From: Apiosordaria backusii
Lineage: Eukaryota; Ascomycota; Sordariomycetes; Sordariales; Lasiosphaeriaceae
Length of the DNA stretch: 64,000 bases
Reading direction: 5' to 3'
NCBI GenBank assembly: GCA_030549205.1
Contig: JAUKTV010000016.1
Span: 620,001-684,000 of the forward strand
In this document: positions 1 to 12,454 of the stretch, piece by piece
How the letters are laid out: each line of letters begins with the position of its first letter
How positions within the stretch are numbered: the first letter of the stretch is position 1
Translations under genes and position numbers: made by a program
The notes under the pieces: model-generated
What the model was told of the DNA's origin: nothing
Databases searched by the model: none
What the model saw: the letters and a program-made list of their open reading frames with translations, nothing else

Positions 1-605
1 CTGCGAGATGCTCAGGACCGAGTCGCGGGTGCCGTGCTGGTGGTAGTATGCCACAGGCTGGGTGCCGCCATTGCAGCCACTGAGAACAGCGCTAGAAAGA
101 ACCGAGATAGCTCGGACCTGGCCAGGCCGAGAGCAGGCCCAAGAGTAGGACATGGCGCCACCATAGCTGAAGCCGGTAGCAAAGCGCAGAGACTGCTCAA
201 CGCAGAGATCATTCTCGATGGTGCGCACCATATTGTCAACAAAAGTGATATCTTCACCTCCGGTATTGGCCCATCCTTGGTTGAGGCCGTTGGGGGAGAT
301 GAAGATGGCACTGTTGTTGCCCGTCATCAAGGGGGAAGGCCGTACCAAGCGAGGGTACCGCCGCCACCGTTGGCGATCTGCTGAGCGTTGCCTCCCAGAG
401 CGTGGAAGGTAAAGACAAGGCGGTATGCAAAGTTGCGGTCATAGTTGTCGGGGAGGCGAACGATGTATTCTCTCTGTTTGCCGTTCACTGTTGTTGTGTA
501 TTGGCCGTTGCGGATCGTTGGCGTCTTGCCGCAACCAGGAGAGCGCGCACCCAGAACCGGGGTGACGCACGAGAGCGCCAGGAGCGCGATAGTCGAGAAC
601 TGCAT
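1..605 (-). CDS. Secreted feruloyl esterase C-like (CE1/LpqC-type), partial, frame broken
   Basis: The protein starts at the ATG at 605 with a clear signal peptide (MQFSTIALLALSCVTPVLGA), so it is exported. It then follows the fungal feruloyl esterase C / polyhydroxybutyrate-depolymerase-like family, which releases ferulic acid from plant cell-wall arabinoxylan. Visible landmarks are the N-terminal SPGCGK segment, FHALGGNAQQIA (oxyanion-hole region) and the nucleophile elbow GFSYGG. The first frame stops at 327-329 just after GLPP. The next frame continues the family pattern without loss (NNSAIFISPNGLNQGW, then VDNM, then the GxSxG motif). One extra C in the C5 run at 331-335 would rejoin the frames. 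An intron is unlikely because family residues are coded right across the break. The gene runs off the left edge, before the catalytic Asp and His. It could be a one-base assembly error or a recent pseudogene. Confidence 0.85.
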
Positions 606-700
606 GTTGACTGGACGCCAGAGACCTCAGGATGTAAGTCGACGAGTATGCTCCTCGTTGTTGGGCGGTGATCTTCCCGAAAGAGGTGCAAAGGAAGTCA

Positions 701-709
701 TCTTATATA
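701..709 (-). promoter_or_regulatory. TATA box of the feruloyl esterase gene
   Basis: On the minus strand this reads TATATAAGA, about 96 bp upstream of the ATG at 605. The distance is reasonable for a fungal TATA element plus a short leader. Confidence 0.5.
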
Positions 710-1620
710 CCTAGAGATAGACGACCGCCTTAGGGAAATATATGTCTCGGAAGGCATCCGTGAAAATGCAACGCAAGGTGACGCATAGTTGCATCTCCCC
801 GCTACTTTATTCTTGGTCTTGTCACTACTTGATGGGAATAGATCCATAGTCAGGAAGTTTTGTGTTGGGGTGAAGTCATTCCGAGCATCGATAATGATAT
901 GCGCACCAATAGGAGGTTTCATTTCCAAGTTCCAACTACCGATTTTACGTGGAATGGTTGGTTCGCTCAAACATTGCAACAATGTAACACTGGTCAGGGA
1001 AGCAATACCAAGCAATCGATGGCCGTTGTCACGGTATATCTACTAGACATGGGGAAGTCCCCCCGTTGAGGCTCGCCTAGAATGCTCCCCAGATCTGATG
1101 ACTACCTAAATAGGATCAGTCTCCCGAGCCTGTCACGTTGAGCAAGACACTGGAAGAAAACCTTACGCGCCAAGATCACGGGAAAGTTCAAGATCATGCA
1201 AAGTTAACCGCGCGTATAAGAGCTCGTGTAAGGATCTGATATGGCACTGCGGCCATTGTGAAACTCGCCTATACTTGCATCTCAGCGCCTGTTGATTGCG
1301 AACCTTACCGGTACTCAGACTTGACGATACACAGGGACTTGTATTCTTTATTGCAAGTTGCCAACCATCGAAGTTTTCTCCTCAGACACGCTCTCAACAT
1401 GTCTGCCCTCAACTCTTTTCTCTCCTAGTAGTTGTGTGTTTCCTGCTCCGAATCTCGACGTCTTGCACCTACGGAGGCACGTAACATATATAGGCACTAG
1501 ACACCGGATGTACTGCACAAGCACCCTGTACATACCCTATATATACCCTATATATACTTCTACTAACACCTGCCGACGTTACTATACTTTATTAAAGAGG
1601 CGACTATTGTAACTTTAACT
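710..1620. other. Intergenic, normal base composition, no gene seen
   Basis: Only short ORFs without family features occur here. It probably holds the rest of the esterase promoter. Composition drops abruptly to AT-rich after about 1600. Confidence 0.5.
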
Positions 1621-1933
1621 GAGGGTTTTTAAAACGGTTACCTTAGGGAATTAAAAACTTTCCCTTTATCTTTAAAGATAATAATAGTATATTACCTTCT
1701 TTTTAATGCCGGCATACCTTTATAAATATACTACTATTTTCTTTACTTCTTAAGTTTCTTTAAGTTTAATAGTATCTTATCTTTTCTTCCTATATAGAAG
1801 GTTATCGAATTAAAATAACCTACCTTTTTATTTACTTATTAAAAAGCCTTTCTATATATCCTATTATTACCAATATAATAGATATTGGAATAAAGCAAAA
1901 GGGGAAGAAGGTAATAGAGACAGATAAGCTAAT
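1621..1933. other. AT-rich RIP-type block, left edge
   Basis: The stretch is dominated by TA, TTTA and TATA words with almost no CA or TG dinucleotides. No ORF or recognisable element is present. It is the left margin of the first AT-rich block. Confidence 0.6.
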
Positions 1934-2349
1934 TGTGACGAACCCCTGATCAGAACCTCTGAAAGGGATACACAGTTGAAGGTAACTTCTGATAATAATG
2001 GTTCGGTGCAGCTAAACAGTGCACAACAAGATGTCTCAATGTAAACACAAGATACCGTGAATACAAGCTGTGATTGCATACTGCGGAACTATCTACAAGC
2101 TATCTAGTTCCTCCGTATATATAGGCCATGAATCCCTAAGTACCTCCGTACCTGGATCTATCCTTCAACACGTAGATCCCTTGGATCTATGTTCCAAATC
2201 CTAGATCCCCTGTATCTACGTTCTTAATCCTAGATCGATGTTCCGAATCCTAGATCCCCTGGATCTACGTTCTTAATCCTAGATCCTTATCGTGCTCCTT
2301 ATCCGTCGCTTGGCCCGTGCCACCCTCGCGCCTCTCCACGCTTGTGACA
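1934..2349. mobile_element. Solo LTR of a Gypsy-like family (copy 1), 416 bp
   Basis: The element begins TGTGACGAACCCC and ends CTTGTGACA, the canonical TG...CA LTR ends. It is flanked on both sides by the 5-bp duplication CTAAT (1929-1933 and 2350-2354). No internal domain follows, so it is a solo LTR left by LTR-LTR recombination. It is homologous to 22546-22982, sharing for example CACAACAAGAT.TCTCAAT and GATACCGT. Inside, at about 2150-2290, lies a local tandem repeat built on CCTAGATCCCCTGGATCTACG that the second copy lacks. Gypsy assignment is inferred from size and termini only. Confidence 0.8.
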
Positions 2350-3391
2350 CTAATTTAACTAGCAGTTTAAAATAGATTTACAGTAAACTTTTCGAAATAT
2401 AACCTTAATCCTATTTAAAAAGAGCTAAGGTTAAAAAGCAAAAAGAAATACAAATAAGAGCTTTGAGTATAGGCAATATATAGTAGCAGACTATAGAGAA
2501 TTATAGAAGATATTACTAATTAGTAGTAAGTTTAAAGAAATGCTTAAGACGATATTAAGTATATAATATATCTCTATAACTTTATTTAATATATAGTACT
2601 TGAAACTATATACTGAGTTCTTTGGACTTACTATAAAGGGTAAGGTTTGAGGTAAACTGGACCTAGAAAAGCTAAAACTAAATACTAGAAGTATATAAAA
2701 TATAATATAGCAATTCTATAATGTATAGAAATAAAAGAACTATGAAAATATCCCTTCTTTAATTAAACTATTAATAGCTTTAGTAAGTACGATTTATTAC
2801 CTTATAACTTCTGCTTTATATATAGTGCAATCACTAATAGGCTATAGTTTATTAATAGTAAGCTAGCTAATAAAATTGGCCTAGTTAAAGTAGGGAGAAA
2901 AAATATAAAAGGAAAGAAGTATAAGAAAGACTTAAAGACATTTCTAACTATCGAGAACTATGTTTATATATAAGAATGCTATTAATACAATAACTTTTAT
3001 AACTATCTATATAAAGGTTATTAAATTAATAATATAAATTTATTAAATACTTACTACTTTACTTTAGTAAGACTTTTAGAGGTATACTAAGCAGTTTATA
3101 AGGCAGGTGCTATATTAAGAAGTAGGAATAAGTTTAATAACTAACTTTATATTAGGATCTTCAATATATACTTTTGTAAAAGAATAGAAAACTAAAGTTT
3201 AGACTAAAGTTTAAGAAAGAAATCTATAAGGCTATAGATAAAAACTAATATATTGTAGGAATCTTTATTTTAAAATAAAGCTAATTGTTTTAAGCTTAAG
3301 TATTTCTTTACTAAATAGATTAAAAGGCTAAATAGTCTTCTATTACTCCTTTTTACTTAACTTATACTATATTAGTTAGTAAATACTATTT
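2350..3391 (+). pseudogene. RIP-decayed coding remnant, family not identified
   Basis: Reading one plus-strand phase from about 2400 to 3190 gives a long protein-like string. Its stops are nearly all TAA, TAG or TGA in contexts where Gln, Trp or Arg codons would be expected from C-to-T or G-to-A change. Segments such as KTFLTIENYVYI and LVRLLEV look like genuine folded-protein sequence. I could not place the family. It probably belongs to a mobile element or accessory gene trapped between the solo LTR and the Copia element. Confidence 0.35.
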
Positions 3392-4225
3392 TATTGGAAT
3401 AGGTATGGCTAATTACAGGCCTAAGGGCCCTGTAATTAGTGCTTACATACTAGCTTACAGTGTAGCGGAAGTCTTATACGTGATACCTATAGCTTAGTGC
3501 TGGGGTACTAGAATATAGTACCTTATAGGTGCTGTAGGATAGAAATATAATAGGTAAACAATTGTATTATAGTACTAGCCTTCTATAAATCCACTGTAAT
3601 AATCTCTATAGTAGGGTTTATACTCGACCTTTACTACATACCTACTGACTAATATACGGTACCTTGCATACCCCAGCGGGTAGATAGGCTAGAGTATAGC
3701 TTAGTTAACCCTAAGGTTTGCTAAGCCCTATAAACTACTTGCTAAGCCTTCTATAGCTTCCGATCTATAGGGCCTATAGGCCTATAATTTAATATAGTAA
3801 TAATATACTTATTTAACTATAGGCCTACTAAGTCTTAGCTAATTTAACTAACCTAATAGTTAGCTATAGGTTTTATAGGCAGTTAAGTTAGTATAGTTTA
3901 TAGCTCTTTAAAAATCGACTTACAGCTATATAAAAGGGCTATAAAACCGAACATTTCTAATTTAAAGTATAGGTTATTGTAAAGTTAAGGTTAGGCCATT
4001 TATATTACCTATAGTAGTAGGCCTTAATAGCTTGAATATAAAATTACAGATAGTTTAACCTACTAGTTAATAGGATATAGGCCTTTAAATAGCCCTATAG
4101 TAAAGTAAGGTACTAGGTAAATACCAGATAGCTAACAGATAGGCTTTTCAACTTAAGCTTCTATTATATAGTATAATAGTAGCTACTTACTATAAACTTA
4201 AGTCTTATAAGGACCTAATTTAATA
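3392..4225 (-). repeat. Copia 3' LTR (834 bp)
   Basis: It starts TATTGGAATAGG, with TG changed to TA by RIP, and ends CCTAATTTAATA, with CA changed to TA. Its length equals that of the LTRs at 10158 and 32864. It is the most heavily mutated copy. Confidence 0.85.
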
Positions 4226-5441
4226 CCCTTTCTTTACTTATAGCAAATAATAAACCTAGATTTAAATCTAAGGCCTACTATAGTAAACTAAAACTAATAA
4301 ACTAACTAGTTAATTAAAAAACTAAAATATAAAGTATATAAGGTATTAAGGTTTATATATTTAAGCACTAAGTAACTACTTTTATATACTAAATTATAAA
4401 GGAAAATTAAATATAAAGAAGGTAGTTTCCAATTTATTCCTTTACTAACTTTTCCTCTATAGGCCTATTCTTTAAGCCTAAAAGACCTATAAAGGTTTTA
4501 AATTTTTAACTAACTAGTAATTTAATTAGCCTATTAGCTAGTATTTATTTAATATTTAAATAATTAATAGTAACCTATAATATCCTAACTTACTTTTTAA
4601 CCCAATAGTATTTTAATAGTATATACTTAATACAATTATAAAAGGCTAGGTTATAAGCAATAGTTATAAAGCTAATATTATTATTATATAGAAAAATAAA
4701 GCTTACTAAAGTATACTTTAACTCCTTATAAACCTCTTTAATTTATAAAGCCTTATAAATAGCCTTAATAAGTATATCGGTTTTAACCTTTAAAGTAAAA
4801 AGGCTTATAGTATTAGCCTTCTTTAATTTCTAATTTATAAAGCCTCCGGCTACTTTAAATATAAAACTGTAAATAGATTTTAAGTCCTTTAAGTCCTTTA
4901 CAAAGTCTAAATTTATAAAGCCTATAAATACTATAGTACCTTCTTTTTTAATAAGTCCAATAATATAACTATAAGCAATTACTAAATTCTCCATACTGTT
5001 TAAATACTTTAAAAGGTTTTTAACAGTATTTAAGTTTACTATAATAGGTTACTATATACTTTTTAAAAGCTACTATACTGTAAAAGCAATATTAGGCTTT
5101 ATTTAAATTATTAAATACATTATAGTACTTACTATATATTAAAATAGTATATAATCTAACTTACTTATAAAGCTTTCTTTTAATTTAAGGTCCTTATACT
5201 AAGCTACTATTTTAAACTATAAAGGAACTAGTATTTTATAGTTATTTTTAAAGCTAAAGGTCTTAATTGCCTTCTATATATATTAGGCTTAACTAAATTA
5301 TAAAAGAAAGTAATACCTATCCTTTATTATTTAGACCTTTAAAAAGAAAAAAGTCGGCCCTTTATCTTCTATTAAGTAGACCTTATTTAAGCTTTTTTAA
5401 AACTATTAAATATAAACCTTATTAAAGCCTATAATTAAATA

Positions 5442-5453
5442 ATTATTAATATA
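5442..5453 (-). other. Reverse-transcriptase active-site box, RIP-altered (YVDD to YINN)
   Basis: The minus-strand codons TAT ATT AAT AAT lie in the context VTYINNYLIIG, matching the Copia VxYVDDxLIxG box. Both catalytic Asp codons carry G-to-A changes to Asn, so the enzyme would be dead even without the stops. Confidence 0.75.
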
Positions 5454-8400
5454 GGTTACTATAAAAATCCTAATCTTAAGATTATAAAAGATAGTAAAGT
5501 TAGAAATTAATACTATAAAACTCTTTTTTTTAATAGCTTAGTAAATTTAGCTTACTAAAGTCTAAGGCTTTACTTTAGGCTATATAGGGCCTTAAAAAGG
5601 TAAATTATTTAGCTAGCTTTAAGCTTAAAGCCTTGCCTATATAGCTTAGCTTTAGTAGTTAAGTCTATTAATTAATAAAATTTATAAAAGCCTTTAAATA
5701 TAGCTATATAATTCTTCTCTTTTAAATAACTATTAAAAAATACCTTTATAAAATCGATCTACTCTATTTCCCAATCTAATAAAACCGCTATAGCTAATAG
5801 TATATACTAAATAAGTAATATAATAATAAAAGTAAAGATCTCTATAAAATCTAGGCCTTCCTTTTATAAAAATCCTCTAATAACTAGCCTAGTTTTAAAC
5901 TTTAAAAGCCTATTTTCTTTATTAGTCTTTTTATATAGTACTAACTTATTAGTCAATAATATACAGTTTTTAAAGAAAGCGCTTTAAAGAAAAAACTTAA
6001 AGGTTTTTTAATTAACTATTTACTTAAATTTATTATATATAGCCTTTAGTTAATAGGATTTTTTAAAGTTCTTTAATATTTATTTTAGTATTTAAAATAA
6101 TAAATTAATACTAAAAGGATCTTTAAATACCCTATAGTAATAGGCCTTAGCCTTAGTTAATATGGATTTAATAAATTAGCTAGTACCTATTTTTATATCT
6201 TTATTTACATTTAAATATAGTTTTTTTACTTCTATTAATAAATGGTCTTTAATAGGAAATTCTAAGCTAACCTTAAAGCCTATAATAGGCCTATTAAAAG
6301 ACTTTAAACTACTATCGATTATAGCCTTTTAAATAGTAAGCCTACTAATTAATTTACTATTAAAGAATTGTTTAGTATTAGCCTATTGGCTAATTTATAA
6401 ACTTAATCGGCTGACTAAGTTATATTTAAAGTATAGATTACTATCTTTATTTATTAATTATAGTAACTTTACCTCCTTTCGGCCTAAATCCTCTTTTAAA
6501 ATGGCAGTAATACTTTAAATTACAGTAAGTTTATTTACTATATTTATAAAAGAAGATTTTACTACTGTCCTTTTAACCGGTATTTATACTTAATAGGTTT
6601 TACTTTTAAAGATAGCCAATAGCTTACTAGGCTCTATATAGGCCTATAGCTTTAAAGCTTTAGACCTTTTTTTAATAGAAATAAAAAGCTTTATAAAAGA
6701 GCCTATAGCCTTAAACCGGCTTAAGTTTAGCTTATAAAAAAAGGAAGGCTTTAATTTATTATAGAGTATTTAATAAAGAGTTAAATCCCTATTATTAACT
6801 ATAGTATAATTAATTAATTTAAATACTATAGGCACTATATAATATTATAAATATTAAAGGAGTTATAATAATACTATTATAGCCTATAATTAATTTAAAA
6901 ATACTTTAATAAAATATTCAATTAGGCTATTTTACTTATAAATATAGAGCTTAAAAGTAAAAAATTTAATGCCTTTAATAGAAAACCAGGCCTTTAATTT
7001 ATAGTTAATTTCTTTCCTACCGTTATAGTAAAAACAGATAGGGTACCTATTATAACAGTTCTTTAAACCTTTAAAAAAGCCTTTTATAGGGCTTAATATA
7101 GTTAATCCTTTAACGTTTAGTAAGTAAAAGGCCTACTTAAACCGGGATTTTCAGTCTATTAAAATTAACATTATAGGAAGCCTATTATAAAGTATAGGCT
7201 GAATTTTAAAAGTATCGCCTTTAATAGAACCTAAAGCCTTAAAAGGGTTTAAAATAGTAGAAAATTAAAGCCTTCTTACTACCTTAGCTTTATTATAGGC
7301 TAAATATTAAAAATCTACTTCTTTTATTTAATTTAAGTTTAAAAGCTTAGTAATAATTTTACTGGTCTTTTTTTGTAAAGTTAAGCCTATATAACCTAGT
7401 TTAACGTACTATTTTAATATTATTTAAAGTAATTTATTATAATAGTCTATAGTAATATTGGAGATATTTTTAATAGCCTTCTTAAATATATAGTCTCTTT
7501 AAACCTCTTTTTAATTAAATAGGCTAAAGTTACTTAAGCTATTAGGGCCTTCTATAGGCTAATAGAGTTTTTTAGTAAGTTTACTTTAATTAAATCCTTT
7601 AAAGCTAAGGTTACTTAAACTATTAAGGCCTTCTATAGGCTAATAGAGCTCTATTCCTTTAAGTATACCCTAGCTATAGCCTTCCTTATAGTTAGACTTA
7701 AACTTTTTAAGCCTACAGGGCTTTATCTTTTAAGTATTTGAATTAAAGCTAATAGTACTATTGCTATTTAGCTCTATAGGCCTATTATTAAGCCTTCAAA
7801 GGTCTAAATCGACCTTTAAATAGCTATCCTTTTAAAATAAAGGCCTATTAAAAAGCTTAACTACTAATTTTCGCTTCTAACTAATAATGTTAAAACTTAT
7901 ATTATAGTAAATAATAGGCCTCTTTATCCTTTATAATTTTAAAAAAAAGCTTAAAGCTTTAAAATTAAATATTACTATTAAAGCCTTATTAAGCCTATAT
8001 AGTACTTTCTTTTTAACTTAACCGCTAACCTTATAATATAGTATACTATTAAAAAGGTTAATGTTAAATTAAAGAATATATAAAGCATTTTTAAACTTAA
8101 GCTTAGTATATTTAAAAGGTTTTTTCTATAAAAGTATTATAAATATAATAGTTTTAAAGTCTTTAAATATTAAAGGACTTCCTTTTATATAAACTTTCCT
8201 TAATAAGCTATTATTAAGCTTATAGTTAGTAAACTATTTTCGACTGTTAATAATATAGTTAGTAAACCTAATATTATATAGAAAGGTATCCTTTAAAGAA
8301 AGTGCTATTAGGGTTTTGCCTTTAGCGCTTTTAATGCCTTTAATAAGCTTTATAGGCACTATATAAGTACCTTTATTACTATCGTTACTATCGGAGTTTT

Positions 8401-10157
8401 TAAAGACCTTTAAAGTTAAATTGTAAAAGCTTACTATATAGGTAAATAAATCTTTAGCTTTAAACCTTTCTTTAAGGCTTTTAGGCCTTTTAAAATCTTT
8501 CTTCTTTTTCTTTTAAAGAAAGCTATTAAGGCTATTAAAGCCACTATTACTATTACTTTTAAGCTTTTTATTTAAAAAAACCTTCTTTTTAATACCTTTA
8601 TAAGGGCCTTTTCTACTTTTATAAGCTATGTCTTTAGCGGCAGTAAAGGCTAAAATATACTGATCTTTTAATAGGTCTGCTATTAAAAAGCTTAGGTTAA
8701 TAGTATCTATATTTTAGCTTAACGTTCTAGTAGTCTATATAGTACTTTATTACCTTTTAACCTACTATAAGAAGCTTTTTTTTATAGCCTGTAAGTATTA
8801 ATTTACTTAATCTATAGTTTAAAGGTCGATACCGGCCAGTATAAACCGGCTAACTATATTAAAGAACTTAATATTAAAATCTACTAAAGAGCCTATAAGT
8901 TGGTAAAAGTTTAAAGAGTAGTATTCTCTATAAAGGTTCCTTTGTTATAATTTAGTACTATAAAAATATCTCTAAATAAGTAGTTTATAGGCTTCAATAG
9001 GGCTTATTTACTATAAAATAAAAGCCTAAAGGACTAAGGCTATATTATTTTAAAGTAATATTAATAGTAAGGCCTATTTAGTATTACTTTAGTAAGCTAC
9101 TATAGTAGGATCTTCTATAAAGGTAGCTATATTAATAGTATATAGTATAATATTCAGGCCCTATTTCTATAGATCAAAATTCTTAAGGCCTATAAGCCTT
9201 TAATTAGTAGGAAATTTATAAACCTTTTTAATTATTTCAGTGGCTATAGTAGTATAAAGGACTTTAATAAAACTACTATTAGCCTTAAGCCTTAGTTAAT
9301 AAGCTGCTATAGTTTTTAATATATAGCTTTAACTACTATTAAAGGAGCGGTTATAGTAGCCTTAAGCTATATTAAAGTACTTTAAGCCGTTATTAAGAGT
9401 TTAATTTACTTTACTACTTTAGTTATAGCACTTTATAACTGTTAAATCTAGGCCTTTTATTTCTTTAATTAAATAGTAAAGGCCTATATATAGTAAGAAT
9501 CTACTGATTCTTTCTTCTAGAAGACCTTTACTTAGACTTATATCTTATATTTTTAAATCTATAAAGAGCTTAATATACTTACTACTAAAGTATTCTATAG
9601 GGCTTTAAAACCCTAGCCTAATACCGTTTTTAATTAGGGCTTTAGCTATAGTTTATTTATATAGTAAGAGGGCTAAGTCTATAGTACTTAAAAGCTTTAA
9701 AGAATAGGCTCTATTTTATATAGTAAATCACTATAATTACTAATAGTAGTAGTAGTTAAAAAGGTCACTTTACCTTCTTACTTTTTTACTTACCTTTAGG
9801 ATTTACAGAACTACTTACTTAACTACAGTTAAAGTAAAAGGCTATTTCTAACTTTTATAAGCTTATAACTTATAGGCCTTTAGTACCTTATTAGGCCTAA
9901 TTTTTACATACCTTATAATATAACAAATTTAATAGCAAGTATAAATTTAAACCTTATAGGCCCTAGAAAACTTAATAAGGTAAGGTAAGCTTAGTATTTA
10001 CCTTAAAACCCTACCTCGATAGGTAAGCTTTAAAATTAATAATTTTATAACCTATTTATAGTACAGTCTATAATAGCCTAAACCGTTATTTATAAAAGGC
10101 TTTAAGCTTAAGCTTATAAGCTTACAATCTAACTAAGTATCTTCCAAACTTATAACC

Positions 10158-10991
10158 TATTAAAATAAGTATAGCCAATTACAGGCTTAAAGGCCCTATA
10201 ATTAGTACTTATATACTAACTTACAATACAGTAAAAGTCTTATACATAATACCTATAGCTCAGTACTGAAGTACTAGAATACAGTACCTTACAGATACTG
10301 CAAAACAGAAATATAGTAAATAAATAATTGTATTATAGTACTAGCCTTCTATAAATCTACTATAATAATCTCTATAGTAGGGTTCATATTCGACCTTTAC
10401 TATATACCTACCGACTAATATACAGTACCTTGTATATCCCAGTAGGCAAATAGGCCAAAGTACAGCTTAGTTAACCTTAAAGTTTACTAAACCTTATAAA
10501 CCACTTACCAAACCCTCTATAGCTTCTGACTCATAGGGCCTACAGGCCTATAATTTAATATAGTAATAATATACCTACTTAACTATAGGCCTACCAATTC
10601 TTAGCCAATTTAGCCAGCCCAGTAGTTAGCTACAGGTCTCACAGGCAGCTAAGTTAATATAGTTCATAGCTCTCTAAAAATCAACTTACAGCTATATAAA
10701 AGGACCGCAAAACCAAACACCCCCAACCCAAAGTACAGGTCAACGTAGGGTTAGGGTCAGGCCACTTATACTGCCTATAGTAGTAGGCCTTAGTAGCCTA
10801 AATATAAATTTACAGGCAGTTTAGCCTACTAGTTAGCGGGATGCAGGCCTTTGAATAGCCCTGCAGTGAAGTAAGGTGCCGGGCAAGTGCCGGGTAACTG
10901 ACAGGTAAGCTTTCTAACTTAAGCTTCTACCACGTAGTATAATAGCAGCCACTCACTGTAAACCTAGGCCTCACAGGGACCTAGTTTAACA
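10158..10991 (-). repeat. Copia 5' LTR (834 bp)
   Basis: It starts TATTAAAATAAG and ends CTAGTTTAACA, aligning end to end with 3392-4225. On the plus strand this copy shows mainly G-to-A changes and keeps many cytosines. Its right end (CACTCACTGTAAACC...GACC) is nearly unmutated. Confidence 0.85.
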
Positions 10992-12331
10992 AAAAATATT
11001 ATCCAGCTATTATAAAGAAAGTACTGTAAAATAAATATTTTAGCCTTTATTAAACAGTAAATATATTTATATTATATTAACTTACTAATACTATAAACTT
11101 AAAGACTACTATTAATTTAAACTTTAAATTACCATTAAAGTTAATACGGTATTTTTAAACTACGATGTTTAAGGAGGTCTATTTTAAAAGAGAAAATAAT
11201 CAAAACTACTTTTATAAGCTTTAAGAAATAACTACTTAAAGTAATCTTTAAATATATTTAAGTAAATAAAATAGTAACTTTTTAAATAAAGTTTTTATAA
11301 AATCCCTATATAAATTATAAATAAAATAACTATATATTTAAAACTTAATAGTATAAATTATTAATAGGAAGGACTTTTTTAAGGGGGCATAGCCTCTTTT
11401 TTAATATTACCTTTATAATTAAAAAGATTTAAAAAAATAAATATTTCTAAATCGAGAAGATTTTAAACTTATAATAAAAAGGAAGGCAAATAGGATATTT
11501 AATTAACTAAGTAAGGTATAAGTATAAAGATAATATTTAAAGACTTACTATATATTTTAAATAATATTCGAAGGTTTTATAGTAATTTAATTAAAAGAAG
11601 GGATTATTTATAATTTTTTAAATATATATTTAAGGTTAAATTTAGGATAGTTAAGATAATACGTACCTTAATTTATTACGTTATTAATAAATAGAGTAGA
11701 TATTTATATATACCTTATATGATATTTATATAAGAGAGTTATTTTATAAGTGTAGATTTTAAATGTAGGGTATAATCTTTTCTATAAAAGGGCTAAAGGT
11801 TAAAATAAAGAAGTTCTTTTTAGTCTTTATTTGCTATTATTTAATAATATTTTACTATTTACTTTTAAGCTTATATTATAGAAAGTTAATACTATCGTAG
11901 TAAAAGCCGAGAAGTATAGCCTAATTATATAAAGTATAAGGCGTAGGTATTATATTTTTTAATAAGTATTGATAGTATTACCGTACTATATTTCGGCCTT
12001 TATTTTTTATTTTATAGTTAAAATATTATTATATAATATATAGTTCTTTTTTTTTATGTATAGCTTTAAAATTTAAAGAGGTGAATTTAATTGCTATTTG
12101 CCTACTTTTTTTAAACTGTTTATAGGTAAAGTGATTTATTTATTTATATTAGTTTATAGTTTTAATATTTTTTAAAGGTCGAGGACGCTTAAAGGCTAAG
12201 TAATAAGGGAAGTGGTCAATATAAAATTAAATTAAAGTAGTTAAAAACTCGTATTTTATTATAAAGTTAGGTTTTTAAGTTGTTAACATTAATATAGGTA
12301 GGCTATTGCCTTATTGTGGAAATGTTAAACC
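10992..12331. other. AT-rich RIP-decayed sequence right of the Copia element
   Basis: No ORF is present and no family is recognised. A short stretch at about 12070-12110 (GAGGTGAATTTAATTGCTAT) resembles unmutated sequence at 12925-12970. This suggests part of the block is a RIPped duplicate of the neighbouring island. Confidence 0.5.
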
Positions 12332-12454
12332 TAAGATGGGGGGTCCTATAAGATTGGGGTCCTGTTAGACGAGGGGTCCTGTTAGATGAGGGGTCCTGTT
12401 AGATCGGGGGGGTTCTATGAGATAAAGGGTTCTATGAGATGGGGGGATCCTGTG
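12332..12454. repeat. G-rich short tandem repeat, about 18 bp x 7
   Basis: The imperfect unit GGGGTCCTGTTAGATGA recurs about seven times with variants (GGTCCTATAAGAT, GGTTCTATGAGAT). It sits exactly at the switch from AT-rich to normal-GC DNA. Confidence 0.8.

Larger units (their letters stand above)
3392..10991 (-). mobile_element. Full-length Ty1/Copia retrotransposon, RIP-inactivated
   Basis: Two 834-bp direct repeats (3392-4225 and 10158-10991) flank about 5.9 kb of AT-rich internal sequence. The coding direction is minus. The reverse-transcriptase active-site box reads YINN (from YVDD) at 5442-5453. The RNase H region at about 4780-5060 gives TVKNLLKYLNSMENLVIAY and then FKVAGGFI, recognisably the Copia motifs KRLLRYL and STSGYVF...GG. 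The order RT then RNase H downstream on the minus strand makes 10158-10991 the 5' LTR. An 81-bp (27-codon) tandem duplication lies at about 7530-7660. No ORF survives: stops are scattered through all domains. I could not find matching target duplications (TATTT left, AAAAA right). Confidence 0.85.
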
